Shown piece by piece: positions 8,312-18,053 of a DNA stretch of 64,000 nt. Origin of the DNA: Fluoribacter dumoffii NY 23 (GTDB lineage: Bacteria; Pseudomonadota; Gammaproteobacteria; Legionellales; Legionellaceae); NCBI RefSeq assembly GCF_000236165.1, contig NZ_CM001374.1, positions 1-64,000 on the forward strand, read 5' to 3'. Below the pieces are notes generated by a model. It was not told the origin of the DNA and made no database searches. It saw only the letters and a program-made list of their open reading frames with translations. Position 1 is the first letter of the stretch. Every line of letters begins with the position of its first letter. The position numbers and the translations under genes are program-made.

Positions 8312-9023
8312 ACCATTAAGTGTCGCATTAGCATTAATATCTACGATGACTATGGGAGCTAATAGTATCCCGGTGAAAGAGAATAGTGACATCGCATTGA
8401 CGCTTTCTCAAAATAATTACAACCGCATTGTAGTGAAGAACGATAAAATCATAGAAGCAGTATTTCCACCCAATAGCATGGCCATCAAACGCGACGAGCA
8501 AGATGGTTCTGTTTATGTGATGTTGTCTGCGACTAATCCCTTTACTTTGTTTTTAACTACTGAGAAAGGCACGCATTTTTCTGTCACATTAAATGGTGAA
8601 GAGTCATTAGGCAAAACGATTGAGTTGGTTTCACCACCACAACCCAAAGTTGTCGCCTATCAAGCTAACACTATAAAAGAAAATACGAAAACGATAACTC
8701 AGGAGGCCGTACCCGAAGCAATTCTTGCTCTACTCACCCACATGGAGCAACATAAACCTTTTGCTGATGTGCGTATAAAACGTCAATTTGGAAAAGCACA
8801 GCGCTGGTCAAAAGGATTAACCCTCCTACCTAAAGAGTCCTGGGATGGTAAGCTTTTGAAGGGTGAAACCATCGAGTTATATAACAGGGGCAAGGAGCCT
8901 TTGGAGTTGTCTCAAGAATGGTTTGCGAAAGTTGGAACATTAGCGATTAAGTTCTCAAAGCCATCTATTGCGCCTGGTGAAAAAGCCATGTTGTATCGGG
9001 TTCAGGGAGTACGTCATGGCTAA
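8304..9023 (+). CDS. traK: TraK outer-membrane core protein (VirB9-like)
   Basis: 239-aa secreted protein of the TraK family, which forms the outer-membrane core complex with TraV and TraB. A cleavable signal peptide (MRKPLSVALALISTMTMGA) is followed by beta-rich sequence including NNYNRIVVKNDKI and SVYVMLS-TNPFTLFLTTEKG, typical of TraK. Length is nearly identical to F TraK (242 aa). Start at 8304 has AAGGAT and leads into the signal; the longer frame from 8217 lies within traE. The stop overlaps the traB start by 8 bp. Confidence 0.92.
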   Translation: MRKPLSVALALISTMTMGANSIPVKENSDIALTLSQNNYNRIVVKNDKIIEAVFPPNSMAIKRDEQDGSVYVMLSATNPFTLFLTTEKGTHFSVTLNGEESLGKTIELVSPPQPKVVAYQANTIKENTKTITQEAVPEAILALLTHMEQHKPFADVRIKRQFGKAQRWSKGLTLLPKESWDGKLLKGETIELYNRGKEPLELSQEWFAKVGTLAIKFSKPSIAPGEKAMLYRVQGVRHG

Positions 9024-10389
9024 CTGGCAATGGAATAAAAAAGTTAAAGGGCGTCAAGTTCGTACCTTAATTGGAGTTGGATGCATCGTTTTCTTCATCA
9101 TCGCCACGATGATTGTCTTGTTGGCAGAGGGTCATCCTAAAAAAACGACCACTACAAAAAATTCAGTCGATTTAACAGGAATTGTAGAGGATTCGTTTAC
9201 CGATGCGGTTGCAGACCAAGCCTTGACCTCCCAGCAAACAGAACTTGAATCATTAAAAAAACAGATAGGTGAATTAACGCAAAACATTAAAGCTATGGGT
9301 GAAGCACATCAAAAAGAATTGCAAGCGCAGAAAGAAGAACTCACAGCACAAGTACACGCGCTGGCTTTAGCCAATCAGGAAAAACAAAGTCATTTGGAAC
9401 ACCAAAACAATCCTTCTGAATTAAACGAAGTACAAAACCCACAACTGTGGCATAACCCCAATACCTATGCCATGAACACGATGATGAATAGTGGCACTAC
9501 TTTATCGGATGCAGCCCCTCGCATTCACACAGTCTCATTTCGACCTAAACGACGCATGAAAAAACCACACCCTAATTTTTATCTCAACCCTGCTCATTAT
9601 GTTCCATCCAATACCTCAGTACGCGCAGTGATTTTAGGCGGTGCGGATGCCGATGCATCAGTGAATGGCCAGTCGAAAAACAATGGCGTGATGCTCTTTA
9701 AATTTTTGGAAGATGGCACATTGCCTAATGGCCAGCGTTCACGCTTAAGAGGGTGTCGCGTCAGCGCCAATTCCTACGGAGATATTTCCAGTGAGCGTGC
9801 GTTTGCCACATTGTATCGTCTGTCGTGTGCTCATCCTGGCCAGCCCATTATTGATAAGGAGGTTACTGGGTGGGTGTTTTTCAATGGCAAGGTTGGAATT
9901 AAAGGCAAGCCTTTGATGCGAGATAACAAGGTCATGACTTGGGCGGGTGTAAGTGGTGCCTTATCTGGAGTTGCCTCTGCTGCACAATACGCCCAAAGCG
10001 TCCAAGCCATTGGACCGTATGGCGCAACATCAGTTGTACCCAGCAGTCAAATCGCGCCCTTTGCAGCCTATGGAGGTGCCTCCAAAGCAGCAGATACCTT
10101 GTCGGCATACTATGTCAAACGCGCAGAGCAATACCATCCTGTCATTCAAGTAGGCTCGGGCAATGTAGTCACCGTGGTCTTTAAAGACGGATTTTACTTA
10201 GAGCCCGATGAAGATAAGAGTCAGCACGCAATGAATCAAGTAAAAGCCCAACACGAAACACAAGGATTGATTGCATCTCAAGACGAAAATCCAACTTCTG
10301 AGATGAACTTTACAGTTCCTCCCGAAGTCTTGGGGCGTATTGAGCGCCTAAATACCTTAAATCGAAATGAAACAGGAGGTTTACGATGA
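9016..10389 (+). CDS. traB: TraB channel scaffold (VirB10-like)
   Basis: 457-aa VirB10-family protein spanning the periplasm from inner to outer membrane. N-terminal cytoplasmic tail, one transmembrane helix (LIGVGCIVFFIIATMIVLLA), a coiled coil (~residues 70-125, Gln/Glu/Lys-rich), then the conserved TraB beta domain with GGADADASVNGQS and LRGCRVSANSYGDISSERA, and a C-terminal antenna region (VSGALSGVASAAQYAQS). F TraB is 475 aa. Start at 9016 overlaps traK; a GGGAGT site lies upstream. Confidence 0.93.
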   Translation: MANWQWNKKVKGRQVRTLIGVGCIVFFIIATMIVLLAEGHPKKTTTTKNSVDLTGIVEDSFTDAVADQALTSQQTELESLKKQIGELTQNIKAMGEAHQKELQAQKEELTAQVHALALANQEKQSHLEHQNNPSELNEVQNPQLWHNPNTYAMNTMMNSGTTLSDAAPRIHTVSFRPKRRMKKPHPNFYLNPAHYVPSNTSVRAVILGGADADASVNGQSKNNGVMLFKFLEDGTLPNGQRSRLRGCRVSANSYGDISSERAFATLYRLSCAHPGQPIIDKEVTGWVFFNGKVGIKGKPLMRDNKVMTWAGVSGALSGVASAAQYAQSVQAIGPYGATSVVPSSQIAPFAAYGGASKAADTLSAYYVKRAEQYHPVIQVGSGNVVTVVFKDGFYLEPDEDKSQHAMNQVKAQHETQGLIASQDENPTSEMNFTVPPEVLGRIERLNTLNRNETGGLR

Positions 10390-10676
10390 GGTCTGGTTTA
10401 CTTTGTTTCATTTCAATACTGAGCGCATTGCTTACAGGATGCAGTACGATGAACTCCAATTTCAGTTGTAATGCTACAGCGGGGGATAGTTGTTTAACAA
10501 TCGAGCAGGTCGATGCCATGACCCGTTTCGCCGATGATGCAAAACCCAATTCTGTAAGACGCGGCATGATGAAAGCAGAACACACTATCCCAAACCACCA
10601 AGGGAAAATCATCCAACAAAATAACAGTCAATCGTTGTGGGTTGCAACACGCCTTAAGGAGCAATCATGGGTTTAG
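10386..10676 (+). CDS. traV: TraV lipoprotein, short form
   Basis: 96-aa lipoprotein with the signal ILSALLTGC and, just after it, the TraV hallmark NFSCNATAGDSCLTIEQVDAM (two Cys spaced by CNATxxDSC). TraV anchors the TraK/TraB core to the outer membrane. F TraV is 171 aa, so this one keeps the N-terminal core only; the open frame is intact, so it is a short family member rather than a broken gene. It overlaps traB by 4 bp and traC by 10 bp. Confidence 0.85.
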   Translation: MRSGLLCFISILSALLTGCSTMNSNFSCNATAGDSCLTIEQVDAMTRFADDAKPNSVRRGMMKAEHTIPNHQGKIIQQNNSQSLWVATRLKEQSWV

Positions 10677-13264
10677 ACTTCACTGTTTGGCGTGATAAAG
10701 CGCGTCATTTATTGCATCGAACCAGCCAGATGCTTGGAGAAACTTCAGGAATTAAACCCGCATCTCTTAGTGCGCAGGGTCAAGCGCATGAGTCAATAAC
10801 CATGGATTTACCCTCTATTAAAGGGCTTTTACCTTATGAAACGGTGAACGAAGCCGGTTTTTTTGTTAATCGCAATTCGATGGGTTTTGGTTTACAGCTT
10901 TCGCCGATGTCTGGTGCCGATGAGTCATTAATGAACAGTCTGGCGCAACTTTTTAAAAACAAGCTGACGGTTGATACGGATTGCACCGTATTGATGTACA
11001 AACACCCATGGCTTGAGGGGCGACTTGCCCAAAACTACGCGTCCATTTTAAAACAAGGCGGGATTTATGCCGAGCTTGCACGACTTAGCCTTAAATATCA
11101 TCTGAATGCCATTAAAAAAGGATATAAAAATGGCCGTAACGTACCCGCGGGTTTAAGTGATTATTGTTGTTATCTTTTTATTTCCAGGCCAATGCAATCC
11201 GATGTCGAAGAACAGCTTCAGCTGTTGCAAGCCGATTTTGAATCAGAACTTAAAGTGTCAGGATTTGGGTTTAGGCGACTTGAGGCAGATGAGTTTAAGA
11301 TATTGATGCGTGCATTAATTTCGCCTGATTTCAACACGCTCTCTTGGCCAGTAATTAATGAATCCAATGGATTGATTGCAGAGTCCATACCCACTCCCTC
11401 CACGGTAATCGAAATTGAAGATGAAGCAATCGGGGTCTCCCTTGCTGATTTAAAAGGAGAGAGTCAAAGAACACGCATTGTGAATTGTGAGGTGAGTAGC
11501 TATCCGAGTAAGCCATTTGCTCTGTGGCAAACACCGGATTTGTTCGCTAATCTGTTGGATACGGAGCAGGGCATTCAATGTCCCTTTTTGATTTCTTTTA
11601 CTATTCGAGGCGTGAATCAGGAAAAGATGAAGGCAAAAGCAAAAGCTCGTGCAAAATCCCTAAGCGCCAATAACAATGCGGTTCAATCCTTTATCAATCC
11701 CTCCATTCGTGAAGAAACAGCCGAATGGCAGTTGGTGCATGAGCACGCATCCAAGGGCGAATTGCATCTTTTGCCTTCCTTTTACAATGTCGTGCTGTAT
11801 ACCACTGAAAGCAAAGAACGCGAGCATGTTGCCAAATCGATTGCGAGTTTCAGGCATTTAGGATTTACGCTCACTCAAAGTCGTTGCAAACAATGGTTGC
11901 GATTTTTAGGCAGTCTTCCTTTTATGCTCACGGAGGGACTTTTTTCAAGCCTTGAGCTGTTGGGTATGACTAAAAAACTAAGCCATTTCAATGTCGCAAA
12001 TCTTCTGCCTGTTGTTGCGGATTTTAAGGGCGCAGGGCAGGGGCTCATTGTACCTACGTACCGGCATCAACTGTTTTATTTAAATACCTTTGATGACAGG
12101 GCATTGCCGATTACCAATTTCAATCGCCTCACCGTGGCTTCTACAGGCGCTGGTAAATCCTTCTTTGAACAGGCGCAAATTTTAGACGGATTATCACGGG
12201 GACAGCAGATTTTTGTCATTGATTTAGGCGGCTCCTACAAGCATCTATGTAAGATGGTGGGTGGCAGCTATATTGATGCATCCACACTGGCGCTTAATCC
12301 ATTTACGCTGTTTGATTTTGATGGGATGACGGAGATTAATGGGCAGGCACTCAATGATTCCATTCAAATTAGGGATTTGTTGGCGATTATGGCAAGCCCT
12401 CATGAGGCTTTAGGAGAAGTACAAAAGGCGTGGCTTTTGGATGCCGTGACCGAATGTTGGAAAGTGCATGGCAGGCGCGCCAAAATGGACGATGTGTTGA
12501 GCGCGCTTCAAAGGATGTTAAAAAGGCCTCAATTTCAAGGGGACCAAAGGCTTAAGGATTTAACAGTTTTGCTCGGCAAATATGGGAGTCAAGGAATATA
12601 CGGCCATCTATTTAACAGTGAAACCCCTCTGTTGAACAGTTCCGATTTCGTGGTTCTGGAAATGGGCGAGCTGGAATCCAATCCAGAACTTCTGACCATT
12701 GTCATGTTTGTGATGATTGTGATTATTCAGGGGCAATTTTACCACTCACATAGAAAACGGGAAAAACGCTGCGTCATTGATGAGGCCTGGCGGTTTTTGG
12801 CGCGTGGTTCAAATCCTGTGTGCGCAAGCTTCATCGAGCAGGGTTTTCGTACCGCAAGAAAACATAGGGGTGGTTTTGCAGTGATTACCCAGAATCTTCT
12901 AGATACCATGAACACCATTCAGGGGCGTGCGATTGCGGCAAGTAGTGATACTAAAATCATGATGCGGCAGGGTTCGTTAAAGCACTACCTGGAGGAGAAT
13001 CCAAAGCATTTTAGCCCGCTTGAAGCACGTGTCGTTGAATCCTTTGGGGAGGCAAAAACGCAAGGATTTTCCAATCTGATGATTCAATTTGGAAATGTCA
13101 CTACCTTTCATCGTTATTTTTGCGATCCGTTTTCCAGAGTGCTTTTTTCTACCTCAGGCGAAGAGGTGAGTGACATTGAATCATTAACAAACCAAGGTGT
13201 CACGCTAAGCGATGCAATCCAGTGCGTGGCGCAAAAATACTATGGGGAGGAATTATGCGATTAA
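10667..13264 (+). CDS. traC: TraC ATPase (VirB4-like)
   Basis: 865-aa VirB4-family ATPase energising pilus assembly; F TraC is 875 aa. Walker A motif ASTGAGKSFFEQ lies near residue 495, Walker B-type VIDEAWRF near 700, and the downstream GFAVITQNLLD segment is typical of the TraC_F group. AAGGAGC precedes the ATG, which overlaps traV by 10 bp. The last 10 bp are shared with trbI. Confidence 0.95.
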   Translation: MGLDFTVWRDKARHLLHRTSQMLGETSGIKPASLSAQGQAHESITMDLPSIKGLLPYETVNEAGFFVNRNSMGFGLQLSPMSGADESLMNSLAQLFKNKLTVDTDCTVLMYKHPWLEGRLAQNYASILKQGGIYAELARLSLKYHLNAIKKGYKNGRNVPAGLSDYCCYLFISRPMQSDVEEQLQLLQADFESELKVSGFGFRRLEADEFKILMRALISPDFNTLSWPVINESNGLIAESIPTPSTVIEIEDEAIGVSLADLKGESQRTRIVNCEVSSYPSKPFALWQTPDLFANLLDTEQGIQCPFLISFTIRGVNQEKMKAKAKARAKSLSANNNAVQSFINPSIREETAEWQLVHEHASKGELHLLPSFYNVVLYTTESKEREHVAKSIASFRHLGFTLTQSRCKQWLRFLGSLPFMLTEGLFSSLELLGMTKKLSHFNVANLLPVVADFKGAGQGLIVPTYRHQLFYLNTFDDRALPITNFNRLTVASTGAGKSFFEQAQILDGLSRGQQIFVIDLGGSYKHLCKMVGGSYIDASTLALNPFTLFDFDGMTEINGQALNDSIQIRDLLAIMASPHEALGEVQKAWLLDAVTECWKVHGRRAKMDDVLSALQRMLKRPQFQGDQRLKDLTVLLGKYGSQGIYGHLFNSETPLLNSSDFVVLEMGELESNPELLTIVMFVMIVIIQGQFYHSHRKREKRCVIDEAWRFLARGSNPVCASFIEQGFRTARKHRGGFAVITQNLLDTMNTIQGRAIAASSDTKIMMRQGSLKHYLEENPKHFSPLEARVVESFGEAKTQGFSNLMIQFGNVTTFHRYFCDPFSRVLFSTSGEEVSDIESLTNQGVTLSDAIQCVAQKYYGEELCD

Positions 13265-13590
13265 TCCCTATTACTGCGAGTTTTGTATTAGCAATCTTTG
13301 GTTTTTTTATCGTTTCTTATGGTGTTAAGCCTAAAGAAGCGATTGTCATTTTTAATAAAGAGGAAGTTCTGAGCCAATTCATTCGCCAATTGGCAGAAAT
13401 AAAGGCGACTGAATCTCAGGTGGAGCAATCCACAAGAAGATTTAATGCGTTACTTAATAAGGTATTGGTCGAGCTTGCACAGCAAAAAAAGGTCATCATT
13501 TTAAGAAAGAATGATGTTTTTGCTGGAGGTATTGATATCACCGATGAGGTGCGGATTAGGTTAAGTCACGCCATGAGGAATAAATCGTGA
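13255..13590 (+). CDS. trbI: TrbI F-type transfer protein
   Basis: 111-aa inner-membrane protein of the F-type TrbI family, with one N-terminal membrane anchor (ITASFVLAIFGFFIVSYGV) and the characteristic body: FIRQLAEIKATESQVEQSTRRFN, then KKVIILRKNDVFAGGIDITDEVR. In F it influences pilus outgrowth and retraction. Start at 13255 overlaps traC; GGGGAGG lies just upstream. The position between traC and traW is as in F. Confidence 0.87.
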   Translation: MRLIPITASFVLAIFGFFIVSYGVKPKEAIVIFNKEEVLSQFIRQLAEIKATESQVEQSTRRFNALLNKVLVELAQQKKVIILRKNDVFAGGIDITDEVRIRLSHAMRNKS

Positions 13591-14222
13591 ACATCCTATG
13601 TTGCTTGATTCTTCTTATGATTTCCATGGGTCAGATTCATGCCAAATCCTTTGGAGTGATTGGCGAGGTTTTTCCTGTGGCTGAAAAGAGCTTTTTAAAG
13701 ATCATTGAAGAGCGATTGACGGCTTTGAATGATAGTGGAGCGCTTGAGGCGATGAACCAGCGCTGGATTCAAACGGCAGCCGAGCATGCAAACAGGCCAT
13801 CAGCCTTAAATCTTCCACGCACCAATCATTCAATAACACATCATTACGTGCCCGAAATCACTTTAAGCCAAGACATACGCGATGAGCGAGGTCGTGTTTT
13901 GTATGTACGCGGTACCCATGTGAATGCACTGTCGCAGTTACCTTCCTATCAACCCTGTTGGTTATTCTTTAATGCGGATGATGAAGCGCAGATAAATTGG
14001 GCTCAGCTTCAAAAAACAAGCTGTTCGAATCCTAAATTGATTCTGACGGGTGGCGCCATCAATGCCGCCGAAAAAAAGCTGCACTCAGTCATTTATTTCG
14101 ACCAGGCTGGAAAAATTACGAGACAGCTTCATATCGCTCACGTTCCGGCAATCGTTACTCGCAAAGGCAATCGTCTTGTCATTGTCGAGCACGCAATCAA
14201 GGAGAATGGCGATGTCCTTTAG
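13587..14222 (+). CDS. traW: TraW periplasmic assembly protein
   Basis: 211-aa TraW (F TraW 210 aa), periplasmic and working with TrbC in pilus assembly. A signal peptide is followed by KSFGVIGEVFPVAEKSFLKIIEERL, the conserved TraW opening, and later the RGTHVNAL and LILTGGAI segments. The start is GTG at 13587, with GAGGAA upstream, overlapping the stop of trbI. The downstream traU start lies within its last codons. Confidence 0.9.
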   Translation: MNILCCLILLMISMGQIHAKSFGVIGEVFPVAEKSFLKIIEERLTALNDSGALEAMNQRWIQTAAEHANRPSALNLPRTNHSITHHYVPEITLSQDIRDERGRVLYVRGTHVNALSQLPSYQPCWLFFNADDEAQINWAQLQKTSCSNPKLILTGGAINAAEKKLHSVIYFDQAGKITRQLHIAHVPAIVTRKGNRLVIVEHAIKENGDVL

Positions 14223-15195
14223 AGTCTTTTTATTCGCAATTCTCTTCGTTTTTTCTTATCCGGGATGGAGCAAGCAATGTACCGGACATTTCGTCAATCC
14301 CATTCGTGATGTGTGTTGGCGATGCTTATTTCCTTTGTCGATAGGCAACATTAAGGTAGTGAATTCATCCCTTCCCGATACCGAAAATGCAGCAAGTCCT
14401 ATAGGGGTATGTCCGAGTCCTATGGGGCTACGCGTGGGATTGAATATTGGCTTTTGGGAGCCTGTGGCGCTCACCGATGTCACCGACACCCCTTATTGTC
14501 TTGTGAATCTTGGAGGCATCAAACTCAATTTGGGTTTAAAACAGAGCAGGGGAGGGCGTCATGTGGTTGGTAATGGCCAACAGCGTGCGTTTTTTCACGT
14601 CCATTGGTATAAATACCCGCTTATGAGCTGGCTTAATCTCATCACTTCAGTGGGTTGTATGCAAGGAGGGGATTTTGATATTGCCTACCTCACGGAACTT
14701 GACCCTACCTGGCAAGACTCTGAAATGAGCTTTGTATTAAGTCCTGAGTCGGTGTTGTTTGGCAACCCTGTGGCAGCAAGTTCTTGTGCTGCTGATGCGC
14801 TGTCCTCAACATTGACCAAGAAGCCAATAGACAGTCTTTTTTGGTGTGCAGGTAGTCAAGGAACTCATTATCCGCTGACAGGGCATGTACATGCGCCTAT
14901 TTCTCCGGTGCAAACGGCACTTTTATTGACTGAACGTATGAACTACAAAATGCACCGTGAATTGTTAGTGTCTGATTCGAGTGCCGCATCGGGTGCGATT
15001 TGCAAAGAACATCACTATTCAGCAACCCCAAAATCGCGCTACCGCTATGAGATGGTGAATCAGGTAGCTGATGGCAAACATTGCTACCCAGGGGGTTTAA
15101 GCACTTTGGCTTGGGAGTTTGGAAAAATTAAACCGCATACGCCCGACCAATATGGGTTTTTAGTATGGCGAAAGAGGAATTGCACCTTTCTTTAA
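14212..15195 (+). CDS. traU: TraU conjugal transfer protein
   Basis: 327-aa secreted, cysteine-rich TraU (F TraU 330 aa), needed for DNA transfer and pilus assembly. Signal peptide MSFRVFLFAILFVFSYPGWS, then CTGHFVNPIRDVCWRCLFPL, a near-signature TraU start. Two in-frame ATGs are possible (14206 and 14212); AGGAG at 14199-14203 is well spaced only for 14212. Numerous Cys residues suggest disulfides, consistent with the neighbouring TrbB isomerase. Confidence 0.92.
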   Translation: MSFRVFLFAILFVFSYPGWSKQCTGHFVNPIRDVCWRCLFPLSIGNIKVVNSSLPDTENAASPIGVCPSPMGLRVGLNIGFWEPVALTDVTDTPYCLVNLGGIKLNLGLKQSRGGRHVVGNGQQRAFFHVHWYKYPLMSWLNLITSVGCMQGGDFDIAYLTELDPTWQDSEMSFVLSPESVLFGNPVAASSCAADALSSTLTKKPIDSLFWCAGSQGTHYPLTGHVHAPISPVQTALLLTERMNYKMHRELLVSDSSAASGAICKEHHYSATPKSRYRYEMVNQVADGKHCYPGGLSTLAWEFGKIKPHTPDQYGFLVWRKRNCTFL

Positions 15196-15207
15196 ACGGA
15201 GATTTAA

Positions 15208-15630
15208 ATGGTTAAAAAAGGATTTTTTTTATTACTCGGATGTCTTGCCAATACAGTACTTTTTGCCGCAACGGTATCGGTATTTGTCAGTTTTTCCATG
15301 CCGGGTAGGCTATTGGAGGAGACTCTCAAAGAAAGCAGCCGTTTACACATCCCCGCCTATTTAAATGGACTGCATCACAATTCAATGAAGGATACCGCAC
15401 TGAAGGTTATGGAGTTGAGCCAGCGAATCCCCGACTTAAATTTGGCCATTGACCCCACCTTATTTGAACGGTTTGGCATTCAGCAAGTACCCGCTTTGGT
15501 CGTGGCAGAGGAGAAGAAGTTTGATGTGATTTACGGCCATTTAACGCTCCAAGAAGGATTATCGCGGATTGCAGGACATGGGGAAACCCACTTTACCCTG
15601 CATGATGCTCGGAGGATAAGCAGTGAGTAA
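15208..15630 (+). CDS. trbC: TrbC F-type assembly protein, short form
   Basis: 140-aa periplasmic protein with a signal peptide ending near VLFAA, followed by VSVFVSFSMPGRLLEETLKES and the thioredoxin-like end FERFGIQQVPALVV, both typical of F-type TrbC. F TrbC is 212 aa; this copy lacks an N-terminal extension, and some systems fuse TraW with TrbC, so domain boundaries vary. GGAG precedes the ATG. It overlaps traN by 8 bp. Confidence 0.85.
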   Translation: MVKKGFFLLLGCLANTVLFAATVSVFVSFSMPGRLLEETLKESSRLHIPAYLNGLHHNSMKDTALKVMELSQRIPDLNLAIDPTLFERFGIQQVPALVVAEEKKFDVIYGHLTLQEGLSRIAGHGETHFTLHDARRISSE

Positions 15631-17311
15631 ATTCATTCTCATTTTGTTTTCATCTCTATTCATTACCGCGGGATTCGCTCAAACTCCAGCCGATGCAATA
15701 AAAGCACGTGAGCAAGCGTTGCAGGCTTTAAATGGATTTAATCCTGCCAACGTATTGAAGGGGTATACGCAAAATCCAGAAGAGACAGGTCTTCTCCCAC
15801 AAGAAGGATCGGACACTTTGTCCTCTTCAGGCTTAAACGCACTGGCCAACAATCCGGATGCTTTAGAGGTGTATCAACATGCAGGAACCCGCACGAAGGG
15901 ACGCTACAATCCGAATAGCCCTGAGATGCGTTACGCTGAGAAATTGCTTGAACATCCAGAAGATGCGGTAAATGGCGTCTGCTATAAAGAACCAGGATTC
16001 TGTGAATCAACGCATGAGACCAAAACTTGCGAAGAAACCGTGGGCTACAAAAATATCGCCTGTGGCGAAGCCCTTAAGGTAACGCTAAAACCGCTGACGC
16101 AACAATTTACTCGCGAAGTCATGTTTCCTCGCGGAAGTGCAACCTTTAATTTAACCCAATGTGGCAAACATAATAAAGGATGCAGTCAAGCAAATCTTGC
16201 CGAAATAAAGCCTTCTTGTGAAGCATTAAACCTTGTAGTGATGTATCACAATAAAGTGCTGCAACTCATAAAAAATCCTACCTGCAAAGACCCCACAGTG
16301 ACGGTATCTTTAGGAAAAATAATTAAGGCAGCGGTACCTCTTAAGATGACGTTAACACAACAGGTAAGTGAAGAGTCTTGGGCTACTCAAGCCTGTGAAA
16401 AAAAACCTTCGGATTCCTGTATTTTAACGAACACCAATTCATGTGTTGACCCTAATGCCACAAAAATCATTGAGGGCATTGCCATTACCAGACCGTGCTG
16501 GGGTCATACGTCAAACTATCAATGCTCTTATTTAGAAAAAAGTTATTGCATGCCTTTGTTGCAAGCCGGCTGTTCGCAAGTGGGTTCGCAGTGTCTTAAT
16601 GCATCCAATGGATTGTGTACCCGTTTCTTACAAACATTTTCCTGTATGAATCAGGTGTGTTTTCCAGAAAAAACCATTTGTCCTGACAAAATACCCTGCA
16701 GCGATGGATCGTGTGACGTGTCATTTGAGGAAGAAAGTGATGATGCGGCGGAGGGATTATCACGCCTAGGGGCTTTGGCTGGTGTGGCATCCGATGTTGC
16801 AACCAAGCAAGTTCGTAGTGGCGTGCCTGCCATTTTTACCGGAACCAATTCAACCTGTCGCAAAGTGGTTGCCAATACACGTAATTGTTGTCATGGCAGC
16901 CACCAAATGACTCATTGCAGTGACGATGAGAAGCGGCTTGCCAAAGCAAAGGAAGAGGAAAGGGCATATAAAGTCGGAACTTTTTGTGCTTTAAAAAAGC
17001 TAGGGCTTTGTTTGGAAGAAAAGGAGTCGTGGTGTGTTTTCCCCACAAAATTGGCTTCTATTCTGCAAATTCAAGGACGTTTTTATCAGTTAGGCATTCA
17101 CTTTGGTTGGGCAAAAGATGAAGACAACAAAGCCAATTGCCGTGGTATTACCCCAGAAGAACTGGAACGTATTAATTTCTCTGCTCTCGATTTATCCCCC
17201 ATTACCCAAGAGCTCATGAATCGTAAAGTACTGCCAGATGATGGGCAAGTCTCTGCAGTCAATCAGTCCCATATCGAGCGCTTAAAACAGATGGGGCGTG
17301 CACATGATTAA
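15623..17311 (+). CDS. traN: TraN mating-pair stabilisation protein
   Basis: 562-aa cysteine-rich outer-membrane protein (F TraN 602 aa) that stabilises mating pairs through the recipient surface. Signal peptide ending at GFAQ, then a long stretch of paired cysteines (for example CGKHNKGC, CYKEPGFCE, CNASNGLC-like units) and the conserved C-terminal CCHGSH and GWCVFPTKLA-type region. The start is GTG at 15623 behind GGAGG. The region around residues 150-290 is expected to set recipient specificity, by analogy with F-like TraN. Confidence 0.92.
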   Translation: MSKFILILFSSLFITAGFAQTPADAIKAREQALQALNGFNPANVLKGYTQNPEETGLLPQEGSDTLSSSGLNALANNPDALEVYQHAGTRTKGRYNPNSPEMRYAEKLLEHPEDAVNGVCYKEPGFCESTHETKTCEETVGYKNIACGEALKVTLKPLTQQFTREVMFPRGSATFNLTQCGKHNKGCSQANLAEIKPSCEALNLVVMYHNKVLQLIKNPTCKDPTVTVSLGKIIKAAVPLKMTLTQQVSEESWATQACEKKPSDSCILTNTNSCVDPNATKIIEGIAITRPCWGHTSNYQCSYLEKSYCMPLLQAGCSQVGSQCLNASNGLCTRFLQTFSCMNQVCFPEKTICPDKIPCSDGSCDVSFEEESDDAAEGLSRLGALAGVASDVATKQVRSGVPAIFTGTNSTCRKVVANTRNCCHGSHQMTHCSDDEKRLAKAKEEERAYKVGTFCALKKLGLCLEEKESWCVFPTKLASILQIQGRFYQLGIHFGWAKDEDNKANCRGITPEELERINFSALDLSPITQELMNRKVLPDDGQVSAVNQSHIERLKQMGRAHD

Positions 17312-18053
17312 ATGGGGCGTTTTTCTTTTGATAGTATTCCTTAATCCTCTGACCGTGTTCGCCGAGAAACCGGTCGGTTTTCTTTGGTACAGCATCGAAA
17401 AGGAACAGAAAAAGACAAAACGACCAAGTCCACGAGGCACTTCCTTTAACCAACTTAGTTTTACTGAACGCGATGCGGTACTTCGTTTTTATACTATGGA
17501 AGCTTTGCATAAGGCACGGTACACCAAAAAGGTCGAGGACATGCGCGTATTTTTAAGCCTACAAGATTATTGGCTTAAAGAATCCTCACGATTTAAATCG
17601 TTGTTTCAACAAACGATGTTGGCACATCCTGAATATGATTACGCGGTGACTCATCCAACCTCCAATCTTGGTGCAAAAATCACCGATGAGGTGCGCGAAT
17701 CCCAAACCGTAGAAATTATAAACCGATTGTCCAAAACGCATGGTTTGTTGTTTTTCTATCGTGGGAAAAGTCCTTATGACTTGAAACAAATCCCTATTAT
17801 TGTTGATTTTTGCAGGCGTTTCCATATTCCAATGTTGCCGGTTAGTGTTGATGGCATCACATCTTCCGAACTAAAGGATTCCCGGATGGATAATGGGCAA
17901 GCCAACCGACTGGGTGTCCGCTATTTTCCTGCATTACTTTTGGTTAATCCTCGAAACCAACGTGTTTCACCCGTGGCATATGGACTAACCACTCAAGATG
18001 TCTTGATGGAACGCATCAAACAAGTGGCAACCCAATTTAAAGGAGACGAATGA
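17304..18053 (+). CDS. traF: TraF thioredoxin-fold assembly protein
   Basis: 249-aa periplasmic protein (F TraF 247 aa). Signal peptide ending at VFA, a helical middle (FTERDAVLRFYTMEALHKARY) and a C-terminal thioredoxin fold (GLLFFYRGKSPYDLKQIPIIVDFC). The CXXC site is absent (YRGKSPYD at that position), as in F TraF. A GTG at 17298 is in frame, but GGGG lies at the right distance for the ATG at 17304. The last bases overlap trbB. Confidence 0.9.
   Translation: MIKWGVFLLIVFLNPLTVFAEKPVGFLWYSIEKEQKKTKRPSPRGTSFNQLSFTERDAVLRFYTMEALHKARYTKKVEDMRVFLSLQDYWLKESSRFKSLFQQTMLAHPEYDYAVTHPTSNLGAKITDEVRESQTVEIINRLSKTHGLLFFYRGKSPYDLKQIPIIVDFCRRFHIPMLPVSVDGITSSELKDSRMDNGQANRLGVRYFPALLLVNPRNQRVSPVAYGLTTQDVLMERIKQVATQFKGDE

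Noticed and set aside
9939-10184. Plus-strand frame inside traB with many Trp and Cys residues
   Set aside because: Fully inside traB in another frame, with atypical composition; a shadow frame.
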